From contig CBFHOH010000008.1 of NCBI GenBank assembly GCA_965657335.1, positions 62,001 through 126,000 of the forward strand: DNA of 64,000 nt, written 5' to 3'. The DNA is from UBA4582 sp965657335 (GTDB lineage Bacteria; Pseudomonadota; Gammaproteobacteria; Pseudomonadales; Azotimanducaceae). The notes beneath the pieces were generated by a model, which saw only the letters and a list, made by a program, of their open reading frames with translations, made no database searches and was not told where the DNA came from. A program made the translations under genes and the position numbers. Shown piece by piece: positions 24,643 to 32,736 of this stretch; position 1 is the first letter of the stretch; every line of letters begins with the position of its first letter.

Positions 24643-25268
24643 TCATTCGCTGTCCTTGTATGCCATAACAAGGCCCGCGATTTCAATTCTGTCACCATTC
24701 TCGAGCTTGTGTGATTTAAAGCCTATCGGTTTTTCATTCACCAGCGGTACTTTGTCTTTGTCTTTGTCTTTGTCTTTGTCTTTGTCTTTGTCTTTGTCTT
24801 TGTCTTTGTCTTTGTCTTTGTCCTTGCCACCGTCGACATGAATAGTGAAGAAACCTTGCGGGCGTTTGGACACCGCAGCCACCTGAACACCTAGCGTTCC
24901 TAACGTCGTTAAACCTTCCGTAAGCTCGATTTTGTCTCCTGCATTTTTTTCCACTAACGATTGTCAGTACGCCGCGTCTCGTAGCGTCAAGTTTATCCAT
25001 GTTCGGTTCAATTTCGTTTACAACAGCCTTTTACGGTAGTTATTTTGTCTACTTTTATCATGAGTTTGTGCCTATCAATGGTAATCAAGTCATCGTTTCT
25101 AAGTGTCTGATGCTCGATGCGTTTGCCGCGCAAATGGGTTCCGTTGGTGCTTTCGCTGTCCCCGATGACGTAAGTTACACCGATCTTTTTAATCCGCGCG
25201 TGCACGCCACTTACAGCTGGATCTTTGATTGAAATGTCGCAGTCAGACCGACGCCCGATCGAGCTCAC
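24643..25268 (-). pseudogene. Broken two-FHA-domain gene with Lys-Asp repeat
   Basis: The sequence encodes parts of two FHA (phosphothreonine-binding) domains in different frames. The first is readable from a GTG at 25268: SIGRRSDCDISIKD, VSGVHARI and DSESTNGTHLRGKRI are textbook FHA blocks. It stops at 25008, but the adjacent frame continues as AVVNEIEPNMDKLDATRRG, so a one-base indel near 25025-25034 would join them. A second one-base change in a seven-T run (24944-24950) is needed to pass from VLTIVSGK into NAGDKIELTEGLTTLG. The second FHA is interrupted by K(DK)12 and ends AYKDSE. The N-terminal strand of the first FHA also appears interrupted by TGA codons. Either a decayed gene or a locally error-rich sequence. 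The flanking genes are intact. Confidence 0.78.
24751..24822 (-). repeat. Twelve-unit hexanucleotide tandem repeat (TTTGTC)
   Basis: Twelve perfect head-to-tail copies of TTTGTC, with a thirteenth degenerate unit (CTTGCC) beyond. On the minus strand each unit is GACAAA and codes Asp-Lys, giving an alternating charged run inside the second FHA domain. Because the unit is six bases, copy-number changes keep the reading frame and only alter the length of the charged loop. Perfect identity of the copies suggests recent expansion. Confidence 0.97.
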
Positions 25269-25511
25269 TTCGCCTACTCACGTAATCTGTGAATCCAAGC
25301 GGACTCATGAGTTCCATGTCCCGCCGGGTTTGCTTAATACGGGCATTTATGACTAATGATCAAATAGAGACGCTGGCTTATCGTATCCGAGCGCAAAACA
25401 TCCATTTTTGCCATGGCGCCGGGATATTATTACCGAGATCGATCTCTACTTTCTTTCAAACCTAGAGCAATATAATATCAACACATTCCCTTAACTAAAA
25501 AACCTGAACCA

Positions 25512-26282
25512 ATGCTCACTGTTATCTCTCCTGCGAAAACCCTTGATTTTGAAACGCCTGCTAAAACACGCACCTCCACTGATCCCGCCTTTTTGGCGAG
25601 ATCTTCAGAGCTTGTGGACACGATGCGTGAGTTCAGTGCAAAGGATTTGTCTAAACTGATGCGCATCAGTCCAAAACTCGGGGAGCTTAACCAGCAACGA
25701 TTTGAACAATGGCAACTACCTTTCACTCAAGATAACGCTAAGCAGGCACTGCTAGCATTCAAGGGAGATGTCTATATTGGACTGGCCGCAGAGGAATATT
25801 CATCCCGCGATTTCACCTTCGCCCAAAAAAACATACGCATTCTCTCTGGCCTCTACGGACTGTTACGTCCCCTCGACCTTATCCAGCCATATCGCCTTGA
25901 AATGGGCACTAAGGTAAAAAACGCCAAAGGCAAGGATCTGTACGAGTATTGGGGTTCGTGTATCTCAGAATCTCTTAAACAAGAGCTGTCGGGTCACAAA
26001 AGCAAAACGCTGATTAACTTAGCATCCAACGAATACTTCAAATCAGTACAGCAAAAGAGCTTCCAATTACCTGTAATTACACCGGTATTCAAAGATTTTA
26101 GTGGTGGTACCTTTAAGATTTTGAGCTTCTATGCGAAAAAAGCTAGAGGTTCTATGACCTCCTACATCGTCAAAAACAGGATCAACAACCCTGAAGACAT
26201 TAAGGCGTTCGACGTTGATGGCTATGTTTTTAACCCGGCCTTCTCAACCGAGAACGAGTGGGTATTCACCAGAAAAAGCTAG
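25512..26282 (+). CDS. yaaA: Peroxide stress protein YaaA
   Basis: A 256-residue YaaA/DUF328 protein, full length. Diagnostic stretches are MLTVISPAKTLDFE at the start, SGLYGLLRPLDLIQPYRLEMGT near the middle, and SPKLGELN. YaaA lowers unincorporated iron and protects DNA and proteins during hydrogen peroxide stress; the fold binds DNA in E. coli. There is no recognisable OxyR site that I can defend upstream. Its stop lies 38 bases before the AcoX-like gene. Confidence 0.95.
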   Translation: MLTVISPAKTLDFETPAKTRTSTDPAFLARSSELVDTMREFSAKDLSKLMRISPKLGELNQQRFEQWQLPFTQDNAKQALLAFKGDVYIGLAAEEYSSRDFTFAQKNIRILSGLYGLLRPLDLIQPYRLEMGTKVKNAKGKDLYEYWGSCISESLKQELSGHKSKTLINLASNEYFKSVQQKSFQLPVITPVFKDFSGGTFKILSFYAKKARGSMTSYIVKNRINNPEDIKAFDVDGYVFNPAFSTENEWVFTRKS

Positions 26283-26320
26283 GCACTGCCCGCACCATCC
26301 ACAATATTCGAGTAAGACCC

Positions 26321-27301
26321 ATGCATCCGTTAGGTATTATCGTAAATCCCATGTCTGGGCGTGATGTCCGACGAGTCGCCGCCAGGGCAAGTATCAGCGC
26401 TCATCATGATAAGCAGCAACAGGTCACGCGTCTCGTTCTGGGAGCGCTCCAAAACGGCGCAAACGAAATATATCTGGCAAAGGAGCCATTCCGAATCAGC
26501 GAGCGGGCGGTTGAAAACATTGCTGAGAAGAACCAAATTACAATGCTCGAATTCAAACTCAAGCATAATGCCCAAGACACCGTTACCGCCGCTGAACTCA
26601 TGTGGGCAGCGGGTTGCAGGACGTTTATTGTATTGGGTGGTGATGGGACAAACCGAATCGTCGCGAGAACCTGCCCAGATGCCGTATTGCTACCACTATC
26701 GACTGGCACGAATAACGTTTTTCCACAAATGGTAGAAGCTTCGGTCGCTGGCGCCGCTGCTGGTCTCATTTGCTCGGGTCGAGTGCCTATTGAAGAAAAC
26801 TGTTATCGCTGCAAACAGGTGCGCGTTGAGTGCGATGATGGAACGGCAGATATTGCACTTGTTGATGCCATACTACTTAAAAACGATCAATTAGGGAGCT
26901 TTCTGCCTTTCGCTGCCTCAAATATCTCGGAGATATTCTTGGCGAGGTCGGAAGCTGCCTCTGTGGGTATTTCACCGATTGGCGGTTTTATTTTACCCTG
27001 CGGTGCAGAGGATACATTCGGTGTCAAACTGGAGTGTGACGAGGGTGCAGACCTACAACTCGAGGTGCCAATATCACCGGGGCTATACAACAGAATTGGT
27101 ATTAAAAGCTGTCACCGCGTAGATCTGGGTAAGCAAATGAAAGTACAAGGCCCCGGCATACTTGCATTCGATGGGGATCGGGAGATTCAGCTGGGTGAAG
27201 AACAATCTGTGACGGTATCGATAGGTGCAGATGGCCCTTGGATCATCGAACCAAAAAGAGTGATGGCAGCAGCAGTTGCTCTCAAGGTGTTTCAGCACTA
27301 G
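26321..27301 (+). CDS. AcoX-like ATP-NAD kinase family protein
   Basis: A 326-residue COG3199 protein closest in pattern to AcoX: MHPLGIIVNPMSGRD at the start, GGDGTN at 106-111, then LLPLSTGTNNVFPQM and VAGAAAGL. AcoX genes usually sit in acetoin-catabolism clusters, but no acetoin genes are here, so the phosphorylated substrate is unknown. The open frame extends upstream into yaaA; I place the start at the ATG at 26321, where homology begins. A 408-residue relative lies at 119-1345. Confidence 0.82.
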   Translation: MHPLGIIVNPMSGRDVRRVAARASISAHHDKQQQVTRLVLGALQNGANEIYLAKEPFRISERAVENIAEKNQITMLEFKLKHNAQDTVTAAELMWAAGCRTFIVLGGDGTNRIVARTCPDAVLLPLSTGTNNVFPQMVEASVAGAAAGLICSGRVPIEENCYRCKQVRVECDDGTADIALVDAILLKNDQLGSFLPFAASNISEIFLARSEAASVGISPIGGFILPCGAEDTFGVKLECDEGADLQLEVPISPGLYNRIGIKSCHRVDLGKQMKVQGPGILAFDGDREIQLGEEQSVTVSIGADGPWIIEPKRVMAAAVALKVFQH

Positions 27302-27416
27302 GTTAAATGAATTGTTCCGACCTTAGCTACGTTGCCCATACTGAGGTGTATTTAGTTTTTGCGCCCGCGAGGTGATACTATTCGGTTCCCCCGACTAACT
27401 CTACAATGTCCGTGAA

Positions 27417-28262
27417 ATGAGAAACGCTGGTTACCTAATTTTTGTGATTTTTTCTCTATGCGCTCCTGTCTTTGGCGATGATCAGCCTTTGGTGGCGTCG
27501 GAGCCTGCCACAAAAACACTTATGTGGCCAGATGGCACCAGATACGTTGGCGGCGTTGTAGACGGTAAACGCACAGGGAAAGGCACTATCTTTTGGCAGG
27601 ACGGCACACGTTTTGTTGGCGACTTCAAAAACGATAAGCGCAATGGTCCTGGCACGATGATCCTACCCGACGGCACCGTCTATAATGGTAACTTCGAAAA
27701 CGATGAACTCGTGAGCACGACCGGTGCCGCTGAAATACAAACGATCGCGAGGTCTGAAAGCAGATCCGCAGAAATGTCAGAGCCCGTTGCAGAGATCAGT
27801 GCGGAATCTCTTGAAGCTGATGCTGCTAAGGCTTCGCGCACAGAAACGTTGCCAGCAATGGCGACAGCCCCACCCCCGCAAAGCGTAACACCGTATCAAC
27901 CGATTACCCGCATGAGCGAGGCAACAGAAAAAGCGCTTGAAACGAAAGTTGATCGGTGGGCTGCGGACTGGTCAGACCAGAATATCGATCGTTATCTAGC
28001 GCACTATTCGGCTCAGTTCAGGGTTCCTGGGAAACAAACCCGCAATCAATGGCAAACACTTCGACGTTCTCGTCTGGCGCGACCTGATTTTATAGAGGTA
28101 TCTATCTCATTCGAGAAATTGGAGATTGTTGGAGCAGATCTCGCTGAGGTGACCTTCACCCAAACTTACAAGTCAGACCGTTACGAAGATGTCACAAGGA
28201 AACGACTGGATCTGATACGTGAAAGCGAAAAATGGCTAATTAAAAGAGAGCGGAGCATCTGA
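27417..28262 (+). CDS. Secreted MORN-repeat protein with Cds6/NTF2-like C-terminal domain
   Basis: A 281-residue exported protein. A signal peptide (cleavage near VFG-DDQ) precedes three MORN repeats at about 37-98 (WPDGTRYVGGVVDGKRTGKG, WQDGTRFVGDFKNDKRNGPG, LPDGTVYNGNFENDEL). A low-complexity Ala/Glu/Ser linker (about 105-170) leads to a C-terminal domain (about 175-281) resembling the NTF2-like domain of L,D-transpeptidase Cds6: WAADWSDQNIDRYLAHYS and LAEVTFTQTYKSDRYEDVTRK. MORN repeats bind lipids or proteins; the C-terminal domain hints at cell-wall work. The two-domain union is inferred from motif reading. The NUDIX gene begins one base after the stop. Confidence 0.7.
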   Translation: MRNAGYLIFVIFSLCAPVFGDDQPLVASEPATKTLMWPDGTRYVGGVVDGKRTGKGTIFWQDGTRFVGDFKNDKRNGPGTMILPDGTVYNGNFENDELVSTTGAAEIQTIARSESRSAEMSEPVAEISAESLEADAAKASRTETLPAMATAPPPQSVTPYQPITRMSEATEKALETKVDRWAADWSDQNIDRYLAHYSAQFRVPGKQTRNQWQTLRRSRLARPDFIEVSISFEKLEIVGADLAEVTFTQTYKSDRYEDVTRKRLDLIRESEKWLIKRERSI

Positions 28263-28263
28263 C

Positions 28264-29073
28264 ATGTCTACTGAAAAAGGAAGTAACCCACCCGCACCAG
28301 TTCCCGCATCAACAATTTTACTGGTACGAAAATCAGCCTCTGATGGCCAGCTTGAAGTTTTCATGGTTGTTCGTCACCATCAGATCGACTTCGCTTCCGG
28401 TGCGCTTGTCTTCCCGGGCGGAAAAATTGACCCTGGAGACCGGCTCGTACGCGACCGGTGCCCCGATACCGAAGACTTGGACGATGAACTGCTCGCACTT
28501 CAAGTAGGTGCAATCCGCGAAGTTTTCGAAGAATGCGGTGTTTTACTTGCGCGTGCACCCGGTGAGGAGCAACTCATCAGCGGAGCAAGACTCCAAAGTC
28601 TCGAGCCGTACCGCGACCAACTAAATGCAAACGAAATTTCGATCGCCGATTTCCTTGAGCAGGAAAACCTTTATCTTGCATGTGATTTGCTTATCCCGTT
28701 CGCGCACTGGACAACGCCGACGATGATGCCCAAACGATTTGACACATGGTTTTATATTGTAGAAGCGCCTGAGGACCACACGGCAATTCACGACGGCCAT
28801 GAGTCTGTAGATTCTGTCTGGATATCACCAAACGCCGCACTAGAAGGCGGGGCTAGTGGCAAATACACCATTATTTTTCCAACGCGACTAAACATAGAAA
28901 TGCTGGCGAAAAGCAACACAGTTGAAGGAGCAATCGCTTCAAGCAAAGATCGGAATATTATCGAGGTACTTCCTTGGACTGAAAAAAGAGAGGACGGCAC
29001 CTACCTTTGCATTCAACCAGAAGCTGGATATGACATCAGTGAGGAGAAGATGCCGGATCGAAAGCCTGCCTAA
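28264..29073 (+). CDS. NUDIX hydrolase, NUDT19-like
   Basis: A 269-residue NUDIX protein. The box is split as in NUDT19-type enzymes: FPGGKIDPGD, then an insertion of about 25 residues, then GAIREVFEECGVLL with the metal-binding Glu pair. NUDT19-type members hydrolyse CoA or other nucleoside-diphosphate derivatives, but the substrate here is open. The segment FAHWTTPTMMPKRFDTWFYI matches that group. The ATG follows the MORN gene's stop by one base, so it is probably translated by coupling. It converges on nqrF. Confidence 0.85.
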   Translation: MSTEKGSNPPAPVPASTILLVRKSASDGQLEVFMVVRHHQIDFASGALVFPGGKIDPGDRLVRDRCPDTEDLDDELLALQVGAIREVFEECGVLLARAPGEEQLISGARLQSLEPYRDQLNANEISIADFLEQENLYLACDLLIPFAHWTTPTMMPKRFDTWFYIVEAPEDHTAIHDGHESVDSVWISPNAALEGGASGKYTIIFPTRLNIEMLAKSNTVEGAIASSKDRNIIEVLPWTEKREDGTYLCIQPEAGYDISEEKMPDRKPA

Positions 29074-29096
29074 GGGCTAGCGAGTAGAAAATTGGC

Positions 29097-29127
29097 GGGT
29101 AACAAGCATGTTGTGCTGATGTTACCC
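29097..29127 (-). terminator. Probable terminator of the nqr operon
   Basis: Inverted repeat GGGTAACA (29097-29104) / TGTTACCC (29120-29127) with an inner AGCA/TGCT extension, between the NUDIX and nqrF stops. On the minus strand it is followed by GCCAATTTTC, a weak T-run, so it fits the end of the nqr transcript better than that of the plus-strand operon. Confidence 0.5.
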
Positions 29128-29148
29128 CCGATGCAGGTTGTTTCCGTC

Positions 29149-30471
29149 TTAGCCGCCGAAGTCATCCAAGAAGATATTCGATCTTTCAACCCCAAGATCT
29201 TCTAACATCTGAATCACTGCAGAGTTCATCATGGGTGGTCCGCACATATAGAACTCGCAATCTTCAGGTGCCGGGTGGTCCTTAAGGTAATTTTCAAACA
29301 GCACGTTGTGAATAAANNNNNNNNNNNNNNNNNNNNNNNNNNNNNNNNNNNNNNNNNNNNNNNNNNNNNNNNNNNNNNNNNNNNNNNNNNNNNNNNNNNN
29401 NNNNNNNNNNNNNNNNCCAGTGTAGCCGGTCCAACCTTCTATTCCCTGATCAGATAAAGCGACATGCCACTCAAAATTATCGTGGTCAGCGGCAAGCTTG
29501 TCGTATTCATCGACATAGAACAGTTCTCTTTCGTTTCTTCCGCCGTACCAGAAAGTCATCTTGCGATCGGTATTCAGCCTTAGCAGTTGATCGAAGATAT
29601 GCGCTCGCATCGGCGCCATACCCGCACCACCACCAACGAAGACCATCTCGGCTTCAGTTTCCTTAGCGAAGAACTCGCCGAATGGACCGAAGATCGTGAC
29701 CTTGTCACCCGGCTTCAGGGTAAACAGATACGATGACATTTTACCAGGCTCAAAGTCAGTGCCAGGAGGTGGAGAGGCAATTCGAATATTGAATTTCATT
29801 ATCCCTTTTTCTTCGGGATAGTTAGCCATCGAGTAAGCTCGGATCGTTGTCTCGTCTACCTTCGACTTATTATCAAAGACGCCAAACTTGTCCCAATCGC
29901 CTCGGTATTCTTCATCAACATCGATGTCTTTATAATCGATATTGTAGGGATCGATTTCGAATTGAACGAAACCACCCGCCCGGAAGTCGACTTCTTCACC
30001 CTCTGGTAATTTCAGCACGAGCTCTTTAATGAACGTCGCAACATTGTCGTTGGAAACAACTTCACATTCCCAGCGTTTTACCCCGAAGATTTCAGCAGGC
30101 ACCTCGATTTTCATGTCCTGCTTCACTGCCGTCTGGCAACTCAGGCGCCATCCCTCTCGTGCTTCTCCACGTGTAAAGTGACTTGCCTCGGTGGATAACA
30201 TTGAGCCACCACCATCAAGCACGCGGCAACGACACTGACCGCATGTACCGCCACCACCACAAGCGGACGAGAGGAAAATACCCGCATCAGCCAAAGTTGT
30301 AAGCAGTTTACCGCCAGCTGCAGTCTCTAGTGACTGATCAGGATTACCGTTAATCTCTATCGAGACATCGCCGGTACTTACCAGTTGCTTTCGTGCTGCA
30401 AGAATTACGAACACCACCATCATAATAATGATGGTGAACATGGATACACCTAAAATTATTTCTGTACTCAT
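29149..30471 (-). CDS. nqrF: Na+-NQR subunit F (NADH-oxidising), split by an assembly gap
   Basis: The NADH-binding subunit of the sodium-pumping NADH:quinone reductase, which passes electrons from NADH through FAD to a 2Fe-2S cluster. The N-terminal helix (about 5-25) anchors it. The ferredoxin cysteines are in SACGGGGTCGQCRC, FAD binding in RAYSMANYPEE, and NADH binding in VGGGAGMAPMR. One hundred N (29317-29416) interrupt the frame between WTGYT and FIHNVLFENYLKDH. In Vibrio NqrF these are separated by one Gly, whose first two bases (GG) are present here; without 99 of the N the protein is 407 residues, the family length. No apbE or nqrM follows. Confidence 0.95.
   Translation of the reverse strand: MSTEIILGVSMFTIIIMMVVFVILAARKQLVSTGDVSIEINGNPDQSLETAAGGKLLTTLADAGIFLSSACGGGGTCGQCRCRVLDGGGSMLSTEASHFTRGEAREGWRLSCQTAVKQDMKIEVPAEIFGVKRWECEVVSNDNVATFIKELVLKLPEGEEVDFRAGGFVQFEIDPYNIDYKDIDVDEEYRGDWDKFGVFDNKSKVDETTIRAYSMANYPEEKGIMKFNIRIASPPPGTDFEPGKMSSYLFTLKPGDKVTIFGPFGEFFAKETEAEMVFVGGGAGMAPMRAHIFDQLLRLNTDRKMTFWYGGRNERELFYVDEYDKLAADHDNFEWHVALSDQGIEGWTGYTXXXXXXXXXXXXXXXXXXXXXXXXXXXXXXXXXXFIHNVLFENYLKDHPAPEDCEFYMCGPPMMNSAVIQMLEDLGVERSNIFLDDFGG
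29317..29416. other. Assembly gap of exactly 100 N
   Basis: A run of 100 N, the conventional placeholder for a gap of unknown size, inside the nqrF coding sequence. The flanking codons read ACT-GGN on one side and TTT-ATT-CAC on the other. The protein family has no extra residues at this site, so the true missing sequence is probably a single base. Confidence 0.98.
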
Positions 30472-30483
30472 ATTAACTTCGAA

Positions 30484-31095
30484 CTATAGTGAAATTCCAC
30501 CAAATGACATGAAGCCTAACGACATCAAGCCGACCGTAATAAATGTGATACCAAGACCACGCAGCCCTTCCGGGACATCGCTGTACTTCATTTTCTCTCT
30601 GATAGAGGCCAGCACGACGATTGCGATCGCCCAGCCAACCCCTGCGCCAATACCGTAGACCACACTCTCAGAGAAGTTGTAGTCACGATTTACCATAAAT
30701 ATCGATGCACCGAGAATGGCGCAGTTCACTGTTATTAAAGGAAGAAAAACGCCCAGCGCGTTGTAGAGCGCAGGGACGTATTTATCCAGAAACATCTCAA
30801 GAATTTGAACAATCGCTGCAATAACACCGATGTAGCTTAGGTAGCCGAGAAAGCTTAAATCAACATCCGGCAAACCCGCCCAAGCCAAAGCGCCATCAGC
30901 GAGCAGGTAAGCATAAATTAGATTATTTACAGGCACCGTGATCGCCTGAACGACAACCACAGCGATTCCCAAGCCTATTGCTGTTTCTATCTTTTTCGAG
31001 ATTGCAATAAAAGTACACATCCCCAAGAAGAAAACCAACGCCATGTTTTCTATGAAAATTGCCTTTACAAAAAGACTTAAGTAGTACTCAAACAT
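30484..31095 (-). CDS. nqrE: Na+-NQR subunit E
   Basis: A 203-residue membrane subunit with six predicted helices. Diagnostic segments are FIENMALVFFLGMCTFIAIS and LPLITVNCAILGASIF, with Cys residues in each half that hold the intramembrane Fe centre shared with NqrD. Start choice: the frame opens with TTG at 31101, but ATG at 31095 has AGGA seven bases upstream and matches the family N-terminus better. It lies 12 bases before nqrF. Confidence 0.95.
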   Translation of the reverse strand: MFEYYLSLFVKAIFIENMALVFFLGMCTFIAISKKIETAIGLGIAVVVVQAITVPVNNLIYAYLLADGALAWAGLPDVDLSFLGYLSYIGVIAAIVQILEMFLDKYVPALYNALGVFLPLITVNCAILGASIFMVNRDYNFSESVVYGIGAGVGWAIAIVVLASIREKMKYSDVPEGLRGLGITFITVGLMSLGFMSFGGISL

Positions 31096-31171
31096 TTCCA
31101 ATTCCTGCTTAAATTCAATGACGTAGCCCGAGTAGTATCACTCTGGCACGCTAACCGTGACGTGGTCTTAA

Positions 31172-31837
31172 TCACATTGCCCGTGTTAGTGCAGTGTGAC
31201 CACCGATTTCGTAATCTGCTTCCTCTACTTGCTCTGGACGAGAAGCTCTTAATGCCCAGATGAACAGACCGATAATAAAAAACGCACTGGGCGGCAACAG
31301 CATCATGCCCATTGGGTTGTACCAACCACCATTAGTCACCAGCGGGAGGATTTCAAAGCCGAACAAACTACCGGACCCGAAGAATTCCCTGATAACGGCA
31401 ACAGCCATTAAAACCGCGCTGTAACCCAGGCCATTGCCTACGCCGTCTATAAAGCTAATCCCGGGTGGATTTTGCATAGCGAAAGCTTCAGCACGACCCA
31501 TCACAATGCAGTTAGTGATAATAAGGCCGACAAACACCGTCAGCTGCTTACTCGTGTCATAAGCTACCGCTCCAAGCACTTGATCAACAACAATCACCAA
31601 AGAGGCGATGATGGTCATCTGAACGATAATTCGAATACTGCTAGGTATACTGTTTCGGATTAACGAGATGAAAAGATTAGAGAAGGCTGTAACTATTGTG
31701 AGCGCGATACACATCACCAGCGCAACGCTCATTTTGCTTGTCACCGCGAGCGCAGAACATATGCCTAGTATCTGAAGCCCAATCGGATTGTTCTGCAATA
31801 TAGGTGCAAACAACACCTCTTTAACATTTTGAGACAC
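31172..31837 (-). CDS. nqrD: Na+-NQR subunit D
   Basis: A 221-residue membrane subunit related to NqrE by inverted topology. Family stretches: LGICSALAVTSKMSVALVM and FVGLIITNCIVMGRAEAFAM, each with one of the Cys ligands of the shared iron site. The start is a GTG at 31837 preceded by GGGAG at seven-base spacing. The C-terminus (after ALRASRPEQ) is about ten residues longer than in Vibrio. The 76-base interval to nqrE is wider than is usual within this operon. Confidence 0.95.
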   Translation of the reverse strand: MSQNVKEVLFAPILQNNPIGLQILGICSALAVTSKMSVALVMCIALTIVTAFSNLFISLIRNSIPSSIRIIVQMTIIASLVIVVDQVLGAVAYDTSKQLTVFVGLIITNCIVMGRAEAFAMQNPPGISFIDGVGNGLGYSAVLMAVAVIREFFGSGSLFGFEILPLVTNGGWYNPMGMMLLPPSAFFIIGLFIWALRASRPEQVEEADYEIGGHTALTRAM

Positions 31838-31899
31838 TTACTGACTCCCAATCATTTTATTGTAAACGTTGCTTTGTAAGACAATTGATCACGGACCAA

Positions 31900-32736
31900 C
31901 TAACCCTTGATGTCTGAAAGCAAAGGACCAAAACCTTCATCACCCATCCAGTAGGCGATCAGGTTTTCTACACCCTTACTGGTTAACGTGGCCCCAGCAA
32001 GCCCATCAACTTGGTATTTCGCATCGGGCGCTGTTTTGTCAACAGCGCCTTTAATCACCTTTAAGGCCACGGCGCCATTTTGGTAGATTTCTTTTCCGAC
32101 CCACAGATTTTTCCAACTCGGATTGTCCACCTCACCGCCTAGACCAGCAGTTTCTTTTTGCTCGTAAAACGTAATACCTGCTACCGTGTTACCGTCACCT
32201 TGCAAAGCAAGAAATCCGTAAAGAGTGGACCAAAGCCCATAACCATGAACAGGCAACACTATTCGTTCGATCTCACCGTCTTTTTCTAGAAGATAGGCAA
32301 CACTGTAATTCGCACGCCGGCTAATCGAAGCTATATCTTGCTCGTTAGTAAGCTCCATCGACATGCCGGGTACTTTAGCAGCCTTGCGCTGGTCGTATTT
32401 GCTAATATCAAGGTTTGCCGCGGCAATTTGGTCCTCTGTCAAAAACGTTTTGTTTTGCAGATCGACAACCCGGACCGTAAATTGCTCAAACAATTCATCA
32501 ATTTCCGACTCTTGCGTTTCGCCTTGCTTGAAAAGCCCTGCAGCTATCAAGATATTTTTGTTGCGATCGAGTTCTTTATTCGCCTTGATCGTCGGTTTCA
32601 AGGAGACTGCTGAACCGGCAACAACCACCGCACAAACAAAGCACACGCCAAGTGCTACGGTGAGTATATTGGCCAAGGAATCTTTATTTTTTGTTTCGGG
32701 TTCCTTAGATTCCGAATTATTTTGTGAGTCAGACAC
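31900..32736 (-). CDS. nqrC: Na+-NQR subunit C (covalent FMN)
   Basis: A 278-residue periplasmic flavoprotein subunit with one N-terminal helix (about 20-42). The FMN-accepting threonine is Thr250 in DGLAGATLTS; the canonical motif has Ser where this one has Ala (AGAT rather than SGAT). I chose the GTG at 32736: it lies inside the last codons of nqrB, has AGGAGG ten bases upstream and gives the expected N-terminus, whereas the open frame runs 24 codons further. Flavin attachment requires ApbE, which is not encoded in this window. Confidence 0.93.
   Translation of the reverse strand: MSDSQNNSESKEPETKNKDSLANILTVALGVCFVCAVVVAGSAVSLKPTIKANKELDRNKNILIAAGLFKQGETQESEIDELFEQFTVRVVDLQNKTFLTEDQIAAANLDISKYDQRKAAKVPGMSMELTNEQDIASISRRANYSVAYLLEKDGEIERIVLPVHGYGLWSTLYGFLALQGDGNTVAGITFYEQKETAGLGGEVDNPSWKNLWVGKEIYQNGAVALKVIKGAVDKTAPDAKYQVDGLAGATLTSKGVENLIAYWMGDEGFGPLLSDIKG

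Noticed and set aside
24620..24841. Plus-strand ORF with a long Leu-Ser repeat
   Set aside because: It is the reverse reading of the TTTGTC tandem repeat in the FHA gene and has no other protein-like sequence.
24734..25000. Minus-strand ORF with a Gln-Arg repeat as a separate gene
   Set aside because: Its first 19 residues belong to the broken FHA protein; the Gln-Arg run is the repeat read in the wrong frame.
29275..29457. Plus-strand ORF crossing the N gap
   Set aside because: It exists only because N codons are read as open; it lies antisense within nqrF.
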